Below, one piece after another: positions 27,070 through 37,446 of a stretch of 39,922 bases of DNA; position 1 is the first letter of the stretch, and each line of letters starts with the position of its first letter. This DNA is from Pseudoxanthomonas taiwanensis. Lineage in GTDB: Bacteria > Pseudomonadota > Gammaproteobacteria > Xanthomonadales > Xanthomonadaceae. The notes beneath the pieces were generated by a model. The model did not search any database and was not told where the DNA came from. It was given only the letters and a program-made list of their open reading frames with translations. The translations under genes were made by a program, and so were the position numbers. The stretch lies in NCBI RefSeq assembly GCF_010093135.1, contig NZ_PDWK01000028.1:1-39922 (forward strand), written 5' to 3'.

Positions 27070-27678
27070 ATGGGCGATGCCGCCACCGACGCCTGGTCGC
27101 AGGTGCCGGTCCTGGCCGGCCGCCACGCCGTGCTCGAGCCGCTGCGCCCGGAGCATGCCGCGGCGCTGCGCACGGTGGCGGAGGAGGGTGGCCTGCACCG
27201 GCTCTGGTACACCAACGTGCCGGCCCCGGAGCAGGTCGGGGCCTACGTGGCCCGTGCCCTGGAGGCGCAGGTGCAGGGCCAGGCCCTGCCGTTCGCGGTG
27301 CGCGACGCGGCCGGCGCCGTGGTGGGCACCACCCGCCTGTACGGGCTGGATCCGCAGGTGCCGCGGCTGGCCATCGGTTACACCTGGTACGCGCCGCGGG
27401 TGCAGCGCACCGGGGTCAACACCGAGTGCAAGCTGATGCTGCTGCGCCACGCCCTCGGGACCCTGGGCTGCGCCTGCGTGTACTTCGAGACAAGCTGGTT
27501 CAACCAGCGCTCGCGCCGGGCCATCGAGCGCCTGGGTGCCAGGCAGGATGGCGTCCTGCGCAACCACAAGCGGCACGCCGACGGGACGCGGCGCGACACC
27601 GTCGTGTTCTCCATCATCGACGCGGAATGGCCGGCGGTGCACCGCCATCTGCGCTTCCTACTGGATTCCCACGCATGA
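27070..27678 (+). CDS. GNAT-family acetyltransferase inside the arginine operon
   Basis: A 202-aa RimJ/RimL-type acetyltransferase of unknown substrate. Seen are [20 protein letters not shown] at the start, [11 protein letters not shown], the acetyl-CoA-side region [19 protein letters not shown] and the fold's [17 protein letters not shown]. It starts 1 bp after argA/B and its stop overlaps the argC ATG (ATGA), so it is translated with the operon. As the NAGS activity is already in argA/B, its role in arginine synthesis is unclear; it could acetylate a pathway intermediate or a protein, or only be co-transcribed. Confidence 0.85.
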   Translation: MGDAATDAWSQVPVLAGRHAVLEPLRPEHAAALRTVAEEGGLHRLWYTNVPAPEQVGAYVARALEAQVQGQALPFAVRDAAGAVVGTTRLYGLDPQVPRLAIGYTWYAPRVQRTGVNTECKLMLLRHALGTLGCACVYFETSWFNQRSRRAIERLGARQDGVLRNHKRHADGTRRDTVVFSIIDAEWPAVHRHLRFLLDSHA

Positions 27679-28646
27679 GCAAGACCTATTCCATCGGCAT
27701 CGTCGGCGCACGCGGCCACACCGGGGCCGAGCTGATCCGCCTGGTCGCGGCCCATCCGCAGCTGGAGCTGGCCTTCGTGTCCTCGCGCGAGCTGGACGGC
27801 CAGCGCGTGGCCGACCACAACCCGGCCTACACCGGCGACCTGCGCTACGAGAACCTGGGCCCGGCCGCGGTCGTGGGCAAGGGCGCCGAGGTGGTGGTGA
27901 TGGCCCTGCCCAACGGCAAGTGCGCACCTTACGTGGAGGCGCTGGACGCGGCCGCGCCGCAGACCCTGGTGGTGGACCTGTCGGCCGACCACCGCTTCGA
28001 CGCCGGCTGGTATTACGGCCTGCCGGAGATCCCCCGCGGCCGCTGCCAGGGCCAGCGCCGGATCAGCAACCCCGGCTGCTACGCCACCGCCATGCAGCTG
28101 GCGATCTGGCCCATGCTCGAATACCTGGCCGGCCCGCCGCAGTGCTTCGGCGTGTCCGGCTATTCCGGCGCCGGCACCACGCCATCGGACCGCAACAATC
28201 CCGAGCTGCTGCGCGACAACCTGATGCCGTACTCGCTGGTCGGCCACGTCCACGAGCGCGAGGTCTCGGCGCAGCTGGGCGTGCCGGTGGAGTTCATGCC
28301 GCACGTGGCGCCGCACTTCCGCGGCATCACCATGACCGTGAACATGTGGCTGACCGGGGCGGTCAAGCCGGACTGGGTGCGCGCCCGCTACGAGCAGCGC
28401 TACGCCGGCGAGCCGCTGGTGGACGTGGTGGAGCAGGCGCCGTGGGTCAGCCGCATCGCCGGCCGCCACGGCGTGGAGATCGGCGGTTTTTCCGTGGCCC
28501 CGGGCGGCAAGCGCCTGGTGGTGGTGGCCACCCTGGACAACCTGCTCAAGGGCGCGGCCACCCAGGCCATGCAGAACATCAACATCGCGCTGGGACTGCC
28601 CGAGCTGGCCTCGATCCCGGCCTTCAAGGAGACTTCCCATGGCTGA
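27675..28646 (+). CDS. argC: N-acetyl-gamma-glutamyl-phosphate reductase
   Basis: NADPH-dependent reductase forming N-acetylglutamate semialdehyde, 323 aa. The dinucleotide loop is [17 protein letters not shown], the catalytic cysteine lies in [10 protein letters not shown], the catalytic histidine region is [11 protein letters not shown], and [11 protein letters not shown] and [15 protein letters not shown] also match. The ATG overlaps the GNAT stop by ATGA, and the end overlaps argH by 8 nt, so both junctions are probably translationally coupled. Confidence 0.96.
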   Translation: MSKTYSIGIVGARGHTGAELIRLVAAHPQLELAFVSSRELDGQRVADHNPAYTGDLRYENLGPAAVVGKGAEVVVMALPNGKCAPYVEALDAAAPQTLVVDLSADHRFDAGWYYGLPEIPRGRCQGQRRISNPGCYATAMQLAIWPMLEYLAGPPQCFGVSGYSGAGTTPSDRNNPELLRDNLMPYSLVGHVHEREVSAQLGVPVEFMPHVAPHFRGITMTVNMWLTGAVKPDWVRARYEQRYAGEPLVDVVEQAPWVSRIAGRHGVEIGGFSVAPGGKRLVVVATLDNLLKGAATQAMQNINIALGLPELASIPAFKETSHG

Positions 28647-29940
28647 GCTGCTCTGGCAGAAGCCGGGCGTGGCGGTGGACGCCCAGATCCAGCACTTCCT
28701 CGCCGGCGACGACGTGGTCCTGGACCGCGAGTTCTTCCTGCATGACATCGCCGCCAGCACCGCCCATGCCGAGGGCCTGCAGCGCATCGGCATCCTCTCG
28801 GTGCAGGAGCTGGAGGGGCTGAAGCGCGAGCTGGCCGCGCTGGCCGAGGACTTCCGCGCCGGCCGCTTCGTCCTGGACGAGCGCTACGAGGACGGCCACT
28901 CGGCCATCGAGGCGCGCCTGACCGAGCGCCTGGGCGATGCCGGCCGCAAGATCCACACCGGCCGCAGCCGCAACGACCAGGTCTTGGTGGCCACCCGCCT
29001 GTGGCTGAAGGAGAAGCTGGCGCGCGTGGCGCGGCTCTCGGTCGAGGTGGCCAGGGTCGCCCTGGACCGCGCCGCCGCGGAGAAGGACCTGCCGCTGCCG
29101 GGCTACACCCACATCCAGCGCGCGGTGGTGTCCTCCTGCGGCATGTGGTGGGCCGGCTGGGCCGAGGCCTTCATCGACGACGCGGTGCGCGCACAGGACA
29201 CCCTGCGCCTGGTGGACTGCAACCCGCTGGGCACGGCCGCCGGTTACGGCGTCAACCTGGGGCTGGACCGCGAGCACACCACCGCCGCGCTGGGATTCGC
29301 CCGCATGCAGGTTAGCCCGGTGTACGCGCAGCTGTCGCGCGGCAAGTTCGAGCTGGCCGCACTGGAGGCCCTGGGCAGCGCCACCCTGGACCTGCGCCGC
29401 ATCGCCTGGGACCTGTCGCTGTTCACCAGCGCCGAGTTCGGCTTCGTGTCCCTGCCGCCGCAGTACACCACCGGCAGCTCGATCATGCCCAACAAGCGCA
29501 ACCCGGACGTGATCGAGCTGATGCGCGCCACCCACGCCAGCGTGGCCGCCGCGCGCACCGAGATCGAGCAGCTGCTGTCGCTGCCCTCCGGCTACCACCG
29601 CGACCTGCAGGCATCCAAGGGCGCGATCTTCCACGGCTTCTCCCGCGGCCTGGCCGCGCTGGAGCTGCTGCCGGCGCTGCTGGCCAACCTGGAGTGGCGG
29701 CCGGAGCGGATGCGCGCGGCCATCGATTCGGGTATGTACGCCCCCGACGTGGCGGTGGAGGCCGCCATCGCCGGCGTGCCGTTCCGCGAGGCTTACAGGG
29801 CCGCCGCGGCCGCGGCCGACCGCGCCGGCGAGGGCCGCACGCCCGAGGCCAGCCTGGCCGCGCGCACCTCGCCGGGCGCGGCCGCCGACCTGCGCCTGGA
29901 GGAGCTGCAGGCGCGCTGGGCGCGCCTGGGGCAGGGCTGA
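28639..29940 (+). CDS. argH: Argininosuccinate lyase
   Basis: Splits argininosuccinate to arginine and fumarate, 433 aa. It belongs to the fumarase/aspartase superfamily: [32 protein letters not shown] with the catalytic His, and the signature [17 protein letters not shown] with the catalytic Ser. It overlaps the argC end by 8 nt. The C-terminus is Ala-rich ([18 protein letters not shown]). It ends 69 bp before proB. Confidence 0.97.
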   Translation: MAELLWQKPGVAVDAQIQHFLAGDDVVLDREFFLHDIAASTAHAEGLQRIGILSVQELEGLKRELAALAEDFRAGRFVLDERYEDGHSAIEARLTERLGDAGRKIHTGRSRNDQVLVATRLWLKEKLARVARLSVEVARVALDRAAAEKDLPLPGYTHIQRAVVSSCGMWWAGWAEAFIDDAVRAQDTLRLVDCNPLGTAAGYGVNLGLDREHTTAALGFARMQVSPVYAQLSRGKFELAALEALGSATLDLRRIAWDLSLFTSAEFGFVSLPPQYTTGSSIMPNKRNPDVIELMRATHASVAAARTEIEQLLSLPSGYHRDLQASKGAIFHGFSRGLAALELLPALLANLEWRPERMRAAIDSGMYAPDVAVEAAIAGVPFREAYRAAAAAADRAGEGRTPEASLAARTSPGAAADLRLEELQARWARLGQG

Positions 29941-30009
29941 GGCCCGGCGTCGCCGCGCCCGCGGCGGCATCCGGCAGCCCGCGGCCGCCAACGGATCGAG
30001 GAGCCCCGC

Positions 30010-31158
30010 ATGCATGTGATCCCGCCGTTCGAGGAACAGCCCCTGCCGGCCTGGAAGCGGGCCGTGCTCAAGGTAGGCAGCAGCCTGCTGGCCGACGCCG
30101 GGCGAGGCCTGTCCCCACGCCACGCGCTGGGCCTGGCCCAGTTCGTCTCGGCCAGCATCGGCGCCGGCCGCGAGGTGGTGATCGTCTCCTCCGGCGCGGT
30201 CGCGGCCGGACGCGGCATCCTCCAGCGCAAGGCCGAAAGCGGCGCCGGCATCGCCGAGCGCCAGGCCCTGGCGGCGCTGGGCCAGGCGCAGCTGGTCGGC
30301 CTGTGGCAGCGCTTCTTCGAGCGCCCGGTGGCGCAGGTGCTGCTGACCCACGACGACCTGCGCAACCGCCGCCGCTACCTCAACGCCCGCGCCACCCTGC
30401 GCGAGCTGCTGGCCCTGGGCGCCATCCCGGTGGTCAACGAGAACGACACCGTCTCGGTGGACGAGCTCAAGCTGGGCGACAACGACAACCTGGCCGCGAT
30501 CGTGGCCGCGCTGGTGGACGCCGACGCGCTGTTCATCGCCACCGACATCGACGGCTTCTACACCGCCAACCCGCGCACCAGCCCGGAGAACGCCCAGCCC
30601 ATCAACGAGGTGGAGGCGCTGACCCCGGAGTTCTACGCCATGGCCGGCGGCAGCGGCAGCGCCGTCGGCACCGGCGGCATGCGCACCAAGCTGGAGGCGG
30701 CCGCGCGCGCGGCCGCGGCCGGCATCGAGACCTTCCTGTTCAACGGCACCAGGGCGGCCACGGTGCAGAAGCTGGCCCAGGGGGTGCTGCAGGGCACCCG
30801 CTTCCGCGCCGCGCAGAACCGTCTGGCCGCGCGCAAGTACTGGCTGCGCAACGTGCCGCTGGAGGCCGGGCGGATCGTGGTGGACGCCGGAGCCGCGGCG
30901 GCGCTGGCGGAGAAGGGCGCCTCGCTGCTGCCGGGCGGGGTGGTGGCGGCCGAGGGCGACTTCCGCCGTGGCGACATGATCGAGCTGGCGGTGCGACAGG
31001 ACGACGGCACCACGCGCGCCATCGCCCGCGGCATCACCCAGTACTCGGCGGTGGACGTGCGCCAGATCGCCGGCCGCCACTCCCGCGACATCGAGACCAT
31101 CCTCGGTTACAACTACGGTGACAACGTGATCCACCGCGACGACCTGGTGCTGCTGTAG
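30010..31158 (+). CDS. proB: Glutamate 5-kinase with PUA domain
   Basis: ATP-dependent phosphorylation of glutamate, first step of proline synthesis, 382 aa. The kinase domain has [45 protein letters not shown] and [14 protein letters not shown], with [12 protein letters not shown] near its end. The C-terminal PUA domain (about 285-370) includes [21 protein letters not shown] and [16 protein letters not shown]. Followed after 43 bp by proA. Glutamate is the shared substrate of the arginine and proline routes, which may explain the linkage. Confidence 0.96.
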   Translation: MHVIPPFEEQPLPAWKRAVLKVGSSLLADAGRGLSPRHALGLAQFVSASIGAGREVVIVSSGAVAAGRGILQRKAESGAGIAERQALAALGQAQLVGLWQRFFERPVAQVLLTHDDLRNRRRYLNARATLRELLALGAIPVVNENDTVSVDELKLGDNDNLAAIVAALVDADALFIATDIDGFYTANPRTSPENAQPINEVEALTPEFYAMAGGSGSAVGTGGMRTKLEAAARAAAAGIETFLFNGTRAATVQKLAQGVLQGTRFRAAQNRLAARKYWLRNVPLEAGRIVVDAGAAAALAEKGASLLPGGVVAAEGDFRRGDMIELAVRQDDGTTRAIARGITQYSAVDVRQIAGRHSRDIETILGYNYGDNVIHRDDLVLL

Positions 31159-31201
31159 GCACCGCACCGGTCGCCGGCCACCCCACCGCGAGGCTGCCCC
31201 C

Positions 31202-32473
31202 ATGACCGGAATCAGGACCCAGGCCCTGCAGGCGCGCGACGCGGCCCTGGCCGTCGCCGCCCTGTCCACCGACGCCAAGAACGCCCTGCTGCAGGCGATG
31301 GCCGCCGCCCTGGAGGCGGACGCCGCGGTCATCCTGGAGGCCAACGCGAGGGACCTGGAGGCCGCCCGGGCCAAGGGCGGGGGCAGCGCCATGCTCGACC
31401 GCCGGCGCCTGGACGGCAAGCGCCTGCAGGGCGTGGCCGACGCCCTGCGCGAGGTGGCGGCGCTGCCGGATCCGGTGGGCCAGGTGACCCGCGCCTACGA
31501 CCGCCCCAACGGCATCCACGTGGAGCGCGTGCGCGTGCCGCTGGGCCTGATCGCGATGATCTACGAGGCCCGCCCGAACGTGACCGCCGACGCCGCCGCA
31601 CTGTGCCTGAAGGCCGGCAACGCGGTGGTCCTGCGCGGCGGATCGGAGGCCATCCACTCCAACACCGCGATCGCCGCCGCGCTCCGGCGCGCCCTGCGCG
31701 AGGCCGACCTGCCGGAGGCGGCCATCACCCTGGTCGAGGACCTGCGCCGGGAGACCATCCTGGAGCTGATCCAGCTCAACGACATCGTGGACCTGGTGAT
31801 CCCGCGCGGCGGCGAAGGCCTGATCCGCTTCGTGGCTGAGCACGCGCGCGTGCCGGTGATCAAGCACTACAAGGGCGTGTGCCACCAGTACGTGGACGCG
31901 CCGTGCGACCTGGGCCTGGCCCTGGACCTGCTGATCGACGGCAAGTGCTCGCGCCCGGCCGCCTGCAACGCCCTGGAGACGCTGCTGGGGCATGCCGACG
32001 TGGCCGCCACCTTCCTGCCGCGGGCGGTGCGCGCGCTGCGCGAACGCGGGGTGGAGCTGCGCGGCTGCGCGCGCAGCCGGGCGATCGTGCCGGACCTGCG
32101 CGAAGCCACCGGGGACGACTACGCCGCCGAGTACCTGGACCTGGTCCTGGCGGTGCGCGTGGGGGACGGGCTGGAGCAAGCCATCGAACACATCCAGCGC
32201 TACACCTCCGACCACACCGAGGTGATCGTCACCGCCGATGCCAGCCATGCCGAGCGCTTCGTCCAGGCGCTGCGCTCGGCGGTGGTGATGGTCAACGCCT
32301 CCTCGCGCTTCTCCGACGGCGGCGAGCTCGGCCTGGGTGCGGAGATCGGCATCTCCACCACGCGCCTGCACAGCTACGGGCCGATGGGCCTGGAGGCGCT
32401 GACCGTGGAGCGCTTCGTGGTCCGCGGCGAGGGCCAGGTCCGCCATCCGGACCTGCTGGCCCCGGCGGAGTAG
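31202..32473 (+). CDS. proA: Gamma-glutamyl phosphate reductase
   Basis: NADPH-dependent reductase giving glutamate-5-semialdehyde, 423 aa. Aldehyde-dehydrogenase fold: [52 protein letters not shown], the catalytic cysteine region [18 protein letters not shown] and [20 protein letters not shown]. Last gene of the cluster. The stop is only 6 bp from the stop of the convergent MFS gene, with no room for a terminator. Confidence 0.97.
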   Translation: MTGIRTQALQARDAALAVAALSTDAKNALLQAMAAALEADAAVILEANARDLEAARAKGGGSAMLDRRRLDGKRLQGVADALREVAALPDPVGQVTRAYDRPNGIHVERVRVPLGLIAMIYEARPNVTADAAALCLKAGNAVVLRGGSEAIHSNTAIAAALRRALREADLPEAAITLVEDLRRETILELIQLNDIVDLVIPRGGEGLIRFVAEHARVPVIKHYKGVCHQYVDAPCDLGLALDLLIDGKCSRPAACNALETLLGHADVAATFLPRAVRALRERGVELRGCARSRAIVPDLREATGDDYAAEYLDLVLAVRVGDGLEQAIEHIQRYTSDHTEVIVTADASHAERFVQALRSAVVMVNASSRFSDGGELGLGAEIGISTTRLHSYGPMGLEALTVERFVVRGEGQVRHPDLLAPAE

Positions 32474-32479
32474 GTGCCC

Positions 32480-33721
32480 CTACCAGCGGTCCTCGAGGAA
32501 ACCGGGGCGGCATGCGCGCCAGGCACCGGCCAGCATCACCGCCACGCACGCCACCAGGAAGGCGAAGGACGCGCCCCAGCCGTGGGTGTGCGCGTGCAGC
32601 CAGCCGAACAGCAGCGGTCCCAGGCAGCTGAGCGCGTAGCCCACGCCTTGGGCGAAGCCGGAAAGCGCCGCCGAACCTTCCGGCGTGCGCGTGCGCAGGT
32701 TCACCAGGGTCAGGGCCAGCGGGAAGGTGCTCGAGCCCAGGCCCAGCAGCACCACCCACGCCACCGGCGCGGCCAGCGGCGCCCGGTACAGGCCCACGAA
32801 GCCGGCCAGCAGGCCGGCGGCGCAGGCGGCCACCACAGGCAGCGGGTTGCGCAGGCGCGCGGCGAGCACCGGCATGGCCAGCGAGCCGGCCAGGCCCAGC
32901 GCCGAGAACAGCGCCAGCATGGCGCCGCCGAAGGCGCGGCTGGCGCCGGCCTCGACCACCAGCGCCGGCAGCCAGGTGAACAGCGAATAGGTCACCAGCG
33001 AGGTCATGCCGAAGGTCAGGGCCATGCCCCAGCCCAGACCGGTGGCCCAGACCCGTCCGCGCGCGGGCGGCAGCTCGGGGGCTTCGTCGCCGGGGCGCAC
33101 CGCGGCCTGGTGCAGGCGCGCCAGCGCGCTGCCGGGGTCGCGCTCGCGGCGCAGCCCCACCAGCCAGGGCAGCAGCGCGACGGCGGCCAGCAGCGACCAC
33201 AGGCCCATGGACACGCGCCAGCCGGCGGCCGTGGCCACCGGCACCGCCAGCAGCGCCGGCAGGATGGTGCCCAGCTGCAGGGTGGTGATGTACAGCGAGC
33301 TGAGCACGCCGACCCGGTCGGGGAAGTAGCGCTTGACCAGCGGCGGCAGGATCACGTTGCCGATGCCCATGCCGGCCAGCGCCACCGCCGAGGCCGCCAG
33401 CAGCATGGCGGGGCCGCCGGCCAGCGAGCGTGCCAGCAGCCCGGCCGCGGCCAGGGCCATGGCCAGCACCGCGGCCCGTTCCAGGCCCAGGCGGTGGGCC
33501 AGGCGCGGCGCGCCGACGCCGGCGGCGGCAAAGGTGGCGGTGGGCACCATGCCCAGCACGCCGGCCACGGTGGGGCCGAAGCCGAACTCGCGGCCGAGCA
33601 GGTCCAGCAGCGGGGTCAGCGAGGTGACCGCGGTGCGCAGGTTGAACGCCGCCAGGAGGATACCGGCCAGTACCAGCAGGCGTCCGCGGAAGGAGGGGCG
33701 GGAATCGGGGAAACGGGACAT
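32480..33721 (-). CDS. MFS transporter, CynX/NimT family
   Basis: Twelve-segment major facilitator, 413 aa, similar to the CynX/NimT (YeaN) group of anion or drug-like transporters. The hydrophobic segments are regularly spaced from LLVLAGILLAAFNLRTAVTS to FAFLVACVAVMLAGA. The central loop between segments 6 and 7 (about 188-225) is charged, with RRERDPGSALARLHQ. The N-terminal NLRTAVTSLTPLLD motif is typical of the group. Substrate cannot be predicted. A TAGAAT -10 box lies at 33782-33787, about 60 nt upstream. Convergent with proA at 6 bp. Confidence 0.88.
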   Translation of the reverse strand: MSRFPDSRPSFRGRLLVLAGILLAAFNLRTAVTSLTPLLDLLGREFGFGPTVAGVLGMVPTATFAAAGVGAPRLAHRLGLERAAVLAMALAAAGLLARSLAGGPAMLLAASAVALAGMGIGNVILPPLVKRYFPDRVGVLSSLYITTLQLGTILPALLAVPVATAAGWRVSMGLWSLLAAVALLPWLVGLRRERDPGSALARLHQAAVRPGDEAPELPPARGRVWATGLGWGMALTFGMTSLVTYSLFTWLPALVVEAGASRAFGGAMLALFSALGLAGSLAMPVLAARLRNPLPVVAACAAGLLAGFVGLYRAPLAAPVAWVVLLGLGSSTFPLALTLVNLRTRTPEGSAALSGFAQGVGYALSCLGPLLFGWLHAHTHGWGASFAFLVACVAVMLAGAWRACRPGFLEDRW

Positions 33722-33781
33722 CCGGAAGCGAAGGCCCGGACCGGGCGGTGCCGGGGCCGGGCCGGACGGGGGGAGGCGGCC

Positions 33782-33787
33782 ATTCTA
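33782..33787 (-). promoter_or_regulatory. Candidate -10 box of the MFS gene
   Basis: TAGAAT followed by GGCC on the minus strand, in the 101-bp gap after pgaD. Same string as before cysS. Confidence 0.35.
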
Positions 33788-33822
33788 CCGGTCGCCGCGG
33801 TCCCGTCCGCAGCGCCGCCGGC

Positions 33823-34293
33823 TCAAGTCGCGGCGGCCATGCCCTCCTCGAGCAGGGCCACCGGCCGCGCGTCCTCGCCCATGACCAGGGTGACCACGCG
33901 CGAGGCGGCCAGACGCCGGGCCAGCTCCGGCGTGGTGCCCAGACCGCGGGCGATCTCCTCGTGCGGGACCTGCGGCATCGGCATGCGCCGTTCCACGCCG
34001 CTGAAGCGGCGGCGGTTGTATTCGGCCCAGGCGATCACCAGCAGCGCGCAGGCCGCGCAGATCAGGGGCAGGCTCACGAACACGAACGGATCCACCTGAT
34101 CGCTGTCGCGGTAGATGCGGATCCAGCCCTCGCGCAGGCCGAGCAGCCAGGCCAGCATGGTGATGGCCGGCAGCCACAGGTAGAGGTAGGCGGCCCAGAA
34201 GATGGCGGTGGCCGCGCCCCACAGCGTGCGGTGCACCAGCGGGACGTTCTGCGGGCGCTGGATCAGGCGGTAGTCGTACTTGGCGATGCTCAT
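33823..34293 (-). CDS. pgaD: PgaD, auxiliary subunit of the PNAG synthase
   Basis: Small inner-membrane protein, 156 aa, needed with PgaC for poly-N-acetylglucosamine polymerisation; in E. coli the PgaC-PgaD pair binds cyclic di-GMP. Two hydrophobic segments are visible, at about residues 24-50 (TLWGAATAIFWAAYLYLWL) and 68-88 (PFVFVSLPLICAACALLVIA). The N-terminus MSIAKYDYRLIQRPQNVP and the WAEYNRRRFSGVERR after the second segment are typical. The cytoplasmic tail is a little longer than in E. coli (137 aa). The ATG overlaps the pgaC stop (ATGA). Confidence 0.88.
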   Translation of the reverse strand: MSIAKYDYRLIQRPQNVPLVHRTLWGAATAIFWAAYLYLWLPAITMLAWLLGLREGWIRIYRDSDQVDPFVFVSLPLICAACALLVIAWAEYNRRRFSGVERRMPMPQVPHEEIARGLGTTPELARRLAASRVVTLVMGEDARPVALLEEGMAAAT

Positions 34294-35546
34294 CGGACAC
34301 CCCGGTCGGGACTGACCCAGACGGCGCGGGCACCGCGGCGCTTCAGCAGCGTCTTGGGCAGCGCCACCACGGTCGTGGACAGGCTGATCAGCCAGTAGGC
34401 CATCGGGTACCAGATGACCCAGAAGTAGTTGCGGCCTACATGGGTTTCGTAGCGGCGGTCGATGACCAGGCTGCTGGCGAACTGCAGCAGGCACACCAGC
34501 GCCAGCACCATGCCGTGCCAGCGCGGCAGCAGCGTGCCGACCTGCAACGGTTCGGGCAGGGCCACGAACCTGCCCAGCAGCCACAGCAGCATGATCCCCA
34601 GCATGGTGTAGGCCCACACCACGCTGAGCACGTACTCGGCCAGCACGCCCCACATGCGCCGCTTGCGCCACTTCAGCATGGACAGGCCGTGGCGCAGCAG
34701 CACCTCCACGCCGCCCTGGGCCCAGCGCAGGCGCTGCCGCCACAGGCCGCGCAGGGTTTCCGGCATCAGGATGAAGCACAGGGCGTTGGGCTCGTAGCGG
34801 ATGTCCCAGTGGTCGTGCTGGATCCGCCAGCTGATGTCGATGTCCTCGGTGACCATGTCGTCGGCCCAGTAGCCGACACGGTGCAGGGCGGTGCGGCGGA
34901 AGCCGGCGATCACCCCCGACACGGTGAACAGGCGCCCGTACACGCGCTGGGCGCGCTTGATCATGCCGATGATCGAGGAGAACTCGGCCACCTGCAGCCG
35001 GCCGAGCAGGGTCGAGCGGTTGCGCACCCGCGGGTTGCCGGTGACCGCGCCCACGCGCGGGCCGGAGACCAGGTGCCACACCATCCAGTGCAGGGCGTAC
35101 TCGTCCAGCATTGCGTCGCCGTCCACACACACCAGGTACTCCGAGCGCGCCGCCAGCGCGCCCATGCGCAGGGCGTTGGCCTTGCCCAGGTTGCGGCTCA
35201 GGTGCAGCACGCGCAGGCGTGGGTTGGCGGCGGCCAGCGCGTCCAGGCGGGCGCCGGTGTCGTCGGTGCTGCCATCGTTGACCGCGATCACCTCGTAGTC
35301 GGCGGGGTAGCGCTGGGACAGCGCCGCGTTGATGGTGTCCTCCACGTCCCCGGCCTCGTTGTGGCAGGGGATGAGGATGGAGGCGAACGGCGCCGGGTCC
35401 ATCGGCGGCGGGTCGTTGCGCGCGCGCTCGTGGCGCTCGCGGCGGAAGAAGTAGTACAGGCCGCCGGACATCCAGAAGAACGCCATCACCATCGGGTAGA
35501 AGAACGCGAACTGGAACAGCGCGTACAGCGCCGGATGCATGCTCAT
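34290..35546 (-). CDS. pgaC: PgaC, poly-beta-1,6-N-acetylglucosamine synthase
   Basis: Processive family 2 glycosyltransferase in the inner membrane that polymerises UDP-GlcNAc into PNAG, 418 aa. Two N-terminal segments (LYALFQFAFFYPMVMAFFW) precede the GT-A domain with VIAVNDGSTDDT, CVDGDAML, the catalytic VTEDIDISWRI and the QRLRWAQGG (QxxRW) motif; three membrane segments follow. Three ATGs are close together. I chose 35546 because GGAGG lies 7 nt before it; 35552 (overlapping the pgaB stop) and 35540 are alternatives. The stop overlaps pgaD. Confidence 0.95.
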   Translation of the reverse strand: MSMHPALYALFQFAFFYPMVMAFFWMSGGLYYFFRRERHERARNDPPPMDPAPFASILIPCHNEAGDVEDTINAALSQRYPADYEVIAVNDGSTDDTGARLDALAAANPRLRVLHLSRNLGKANALRMGALAARSEYLVCVDGDAMLDEYALHWMVWHLVSGPRVGAVTGNPRVRNRSTLLGRLQVAEFSSIIGMIKRAQRVYGRLFTVSGVIAGFRRTALHRVGYWADDMVTEDIDISWRIQHDHWDIRYEPNALCFILMPETLRGLWRQRLRWAQGGVEVLLRHGLSMLKWRKRRMWGVLAEYVLSVVWAYTMLGIMLLWLLGRFVALPEPLQVGTLLPRWHGMVLALVCLLQFASSLVIDRRYETHVGRNYFWVIWYPMAYWLISLSTTVVALPKTLLKRRGARAVWVSPDRGVR

Positions 35547-35548
35547 GC

Positions 35549-37435
35549 TCATTCCTCCGCGTAGGGGAAGGTGCGCGCGGACAGCGCGGCGCGGGCGTCG
35601 GCGGTGCTGGGCCGGTCGGCGATGAAGTCGTCGGGGTACCAGGCCAGGTGGCGCACGCCTTGCGCGATCAGGCGCCGGGTCTGGGCCTTGAGGCGCTTCC
35701 CGGGGATCGGCTGCCGGCGGTTCCAGTCCACCGTCTGCAGCTCGAACACGGTCTGCCGCAGCTCGGGATCGTGCACGCGCACCGCTTCGACGAGGCGGTC
35801 CAGCCAGCGCTCGGGATCGCGCGCGCCTTCCATCCAAGGCATCGCCATCAGCGCGGTGTAGTCGTAGGCGTGATTGAACATGTCCAGCCGCTGGGCGAAC
35901 CAGGCCTGGCTCTCCGGCTCCAGCACCGGCCGGGCGTACAGGTTGCGCACCATCTTGAGCTTGGGACGCCAGCGCTGGGCCGCATCGCGCAGCTCGAGCG
36001 TGAAATCGATCAGCGCCTGGGTGCGGGCCTCGGTCTGGCCGGGGAGGAACTGCGGCAGTTCGACGTCGCGCAGGTAGGCGTCGTCGTGGAACAGCAGGCC
36101 GTCCATGTACGAATTGGCGGCCAGGTCCTCGTAGATGCCGGCGATGAAGCGGCGGACCTCGGGCCTGGTGAAATCGAGGCGGAAGATGCCGTCGGCTTCC
36201 GGGCTGCGGATCGCCCATTCTTCGCGCTGGCGCGGGTCGGCGGGCTCGTAGCCGAGCACCGGCAGCCATGCGTAGACCTCGGCGCCCGCGCGCGTGCGCA
36301 GCTGCCAGGCCACGCGGTTGTACAGGTCGGCCCGCATCGGCATGAAGCGGTTGGGGAAGTACAGCGCATCGGCCGAGCCGTTGCCGTCCGGATCGGCGAA
36401 CGCCTGCAGGAAGATGCGGTTCGGGCCGATCTTCTTGACGCGCTCGACGAGCGCGTCGAGGTTGCGCTCGATCTGCGCCGGATCGTCGTCGTACACCGCG
36501 TCCAGGTCGATCTGCAGCGCACGGATCCGGACCGGATCGGGATCGCTGCGCAGGATGTTGGCGAGCTCGACCACGGTGGGGTTGCCCGTCACCAGCAGGC
36601 GCGCCATCCCGTGCAGGTCAGGCTGCACCGGCGTGTTGCGGCCTTCCAGGTCGAAGGAGACGGTCATGCCCAGGCTGTCGGCGATGCGGCTGATCACGCT
36701 GTTGTATGCCGCGTACGGCCAGACGATCGCGCGCGGCGCGCGCCCGGTGTGGGTACGGATCAGCTGCACGCTGCGCTCCAGGTCCGATCGGATGCGCGCG
36801 AGATACTGGTCCTCGGTCTCGTAGCGCTTGGTCGCCGGATCGTAGATGCGCGTCACCGCCGCGGGTGTGGAGTTGCCCTGCGGATTGGACAGCACGCCGT
36901 GGTGCAGATCGTTGGTGTGGCTCGCGATCTCGACCAGGCCGCTCTCCTGCATCTCGCGGATCTGGGCCCAGGTCAGGAAGTCGTCTCGGGTGAACGGGCG
37001 CGGGCCGTAGTCCACCGTGCGGCCGGCGGGCAGATCCACCCAGTCCGTCACCACCGCGACCAGGGCGGGATAACCGTACGCCTGCAGCAGCGGGAACACG
37101 CGGGTGTAGACGCTGCGCAGCCCGTCGTCGAAGGTGAGCAACACGGGCCTGGGCGGGAGCGGGCGCCCGCCCTTGGACGCCTCGATCACCTGCGAAAGCG
37201 ATACCGGGTGGTAGCCCTGGCCGTCGAGCCAGTCCAGGTGGGCGGCGAAGTTCTGCGTGCTGACCGCGTAAAGGTCCGGGTCGCCCTTGCGCGCCACGTC
37301 GTCGCGGATGTCGTGGTAGCTGAGCACGAGCAGCCGTTCCGCCTCCGGCGCCGTCGGGGCCGCCGGCGCCGCGAAGGGGAGCAGCAGCGCGCACAGCGCC
37401 AACAGTGGCCGCAGCCACGTCGAATGCCTTTTCAT
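35549..37435 (-). CDS. pgaB: PgaB, PNAG N-deacetylase with C-terminal hydrolase-like domain
   Basis: Periplasmic enzyme that partly deacetylates PNAG for export, 628 aa. Signal peptide MKRHSTWLRPLLALCALL with cleavage near AAPA. The N-terminal CE4 deacetylase has VLSYHDIRDDV, LLTFDDGLRSVY and the metal His pair in SHTNDLHHG. The C-terminal half (about 300-628) is the glycoside-hydrolase-like domain, with RIFLQAFADPDGNG and GLLFHDDAY. The only N-terminal Cys (LLALC) does not form a good lipobox, so unlike E. coli PgaB it may not be a lipoprotein. ATG 37435 is 7 nt after GAGGAGG; ATG 37441 is too close to it. Confidence 0.94.
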   Translation of the reverse strand: MKRHSTWLRPLLALCALLLPFAAPAAPTAPEAERLLVLSYHDIRDDVARKGDPDLYAVSTQNFAAHLDWLDGQGYHPVSLSQVIEASKGGRPLPPRPVLLTFDDGLRSVYTRVFPLLQAYGYPALVAVVTDWVDLPAGRTVDYGPRPFTRDDFLTWAQIREMQESGLVEIASHTNDLHHGVLSNPQGNSTPAAVTRIYDPATKRYETEDQYLARIRSDLERSVQLIRTHTGRAPRAIVWPYAAYNSVISRIADSLGMTVSFDLEGRNTPVQPDLHGMARLLVTGNPTVVELANILRSDPDPVRIRALQIDLDAVYDDDPAQIERNLDALVERVKKIGPNRIFLQAFADPDGNGSADALYFPNRFMPMRADLYNRVAWQLRTRAGAEVYAWLPVLGYEPADPRQREEWAIRSPEADGIFRLDFTRPEVRRFIAGIYEDLAANSYMDGLLFHDDAYLRDVELPQFLPGQTEARTQALIDFTLELRDAAQRWRPKLKMVRNLYARPVLEPESQAWFAQRLDMFNHAYDYTALMAMPWMEGARDPERWLDRLVEAVRVHDPELRQTVFELQTVDWNRRQPIPGKRLKAQTRRLIAQGVRHLAWYPDDFIADRPSTADARAALSARTFPYAEE

Positions 37436-37446
37436 GTCCATCCTCC

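Noticed and set aside
28624-31419. 931-codon minus-strand frame opposite argH and proB
   Set aside because: Same antisense composition; both plus-strand genes are complete and conserved.
37390-37435. Lipoprotein signal in PgaB
   Set aside because: LLALC does not have Gly, Ala or Ser before the Cys; a standard signal peptidase I site near AAPA fits better.
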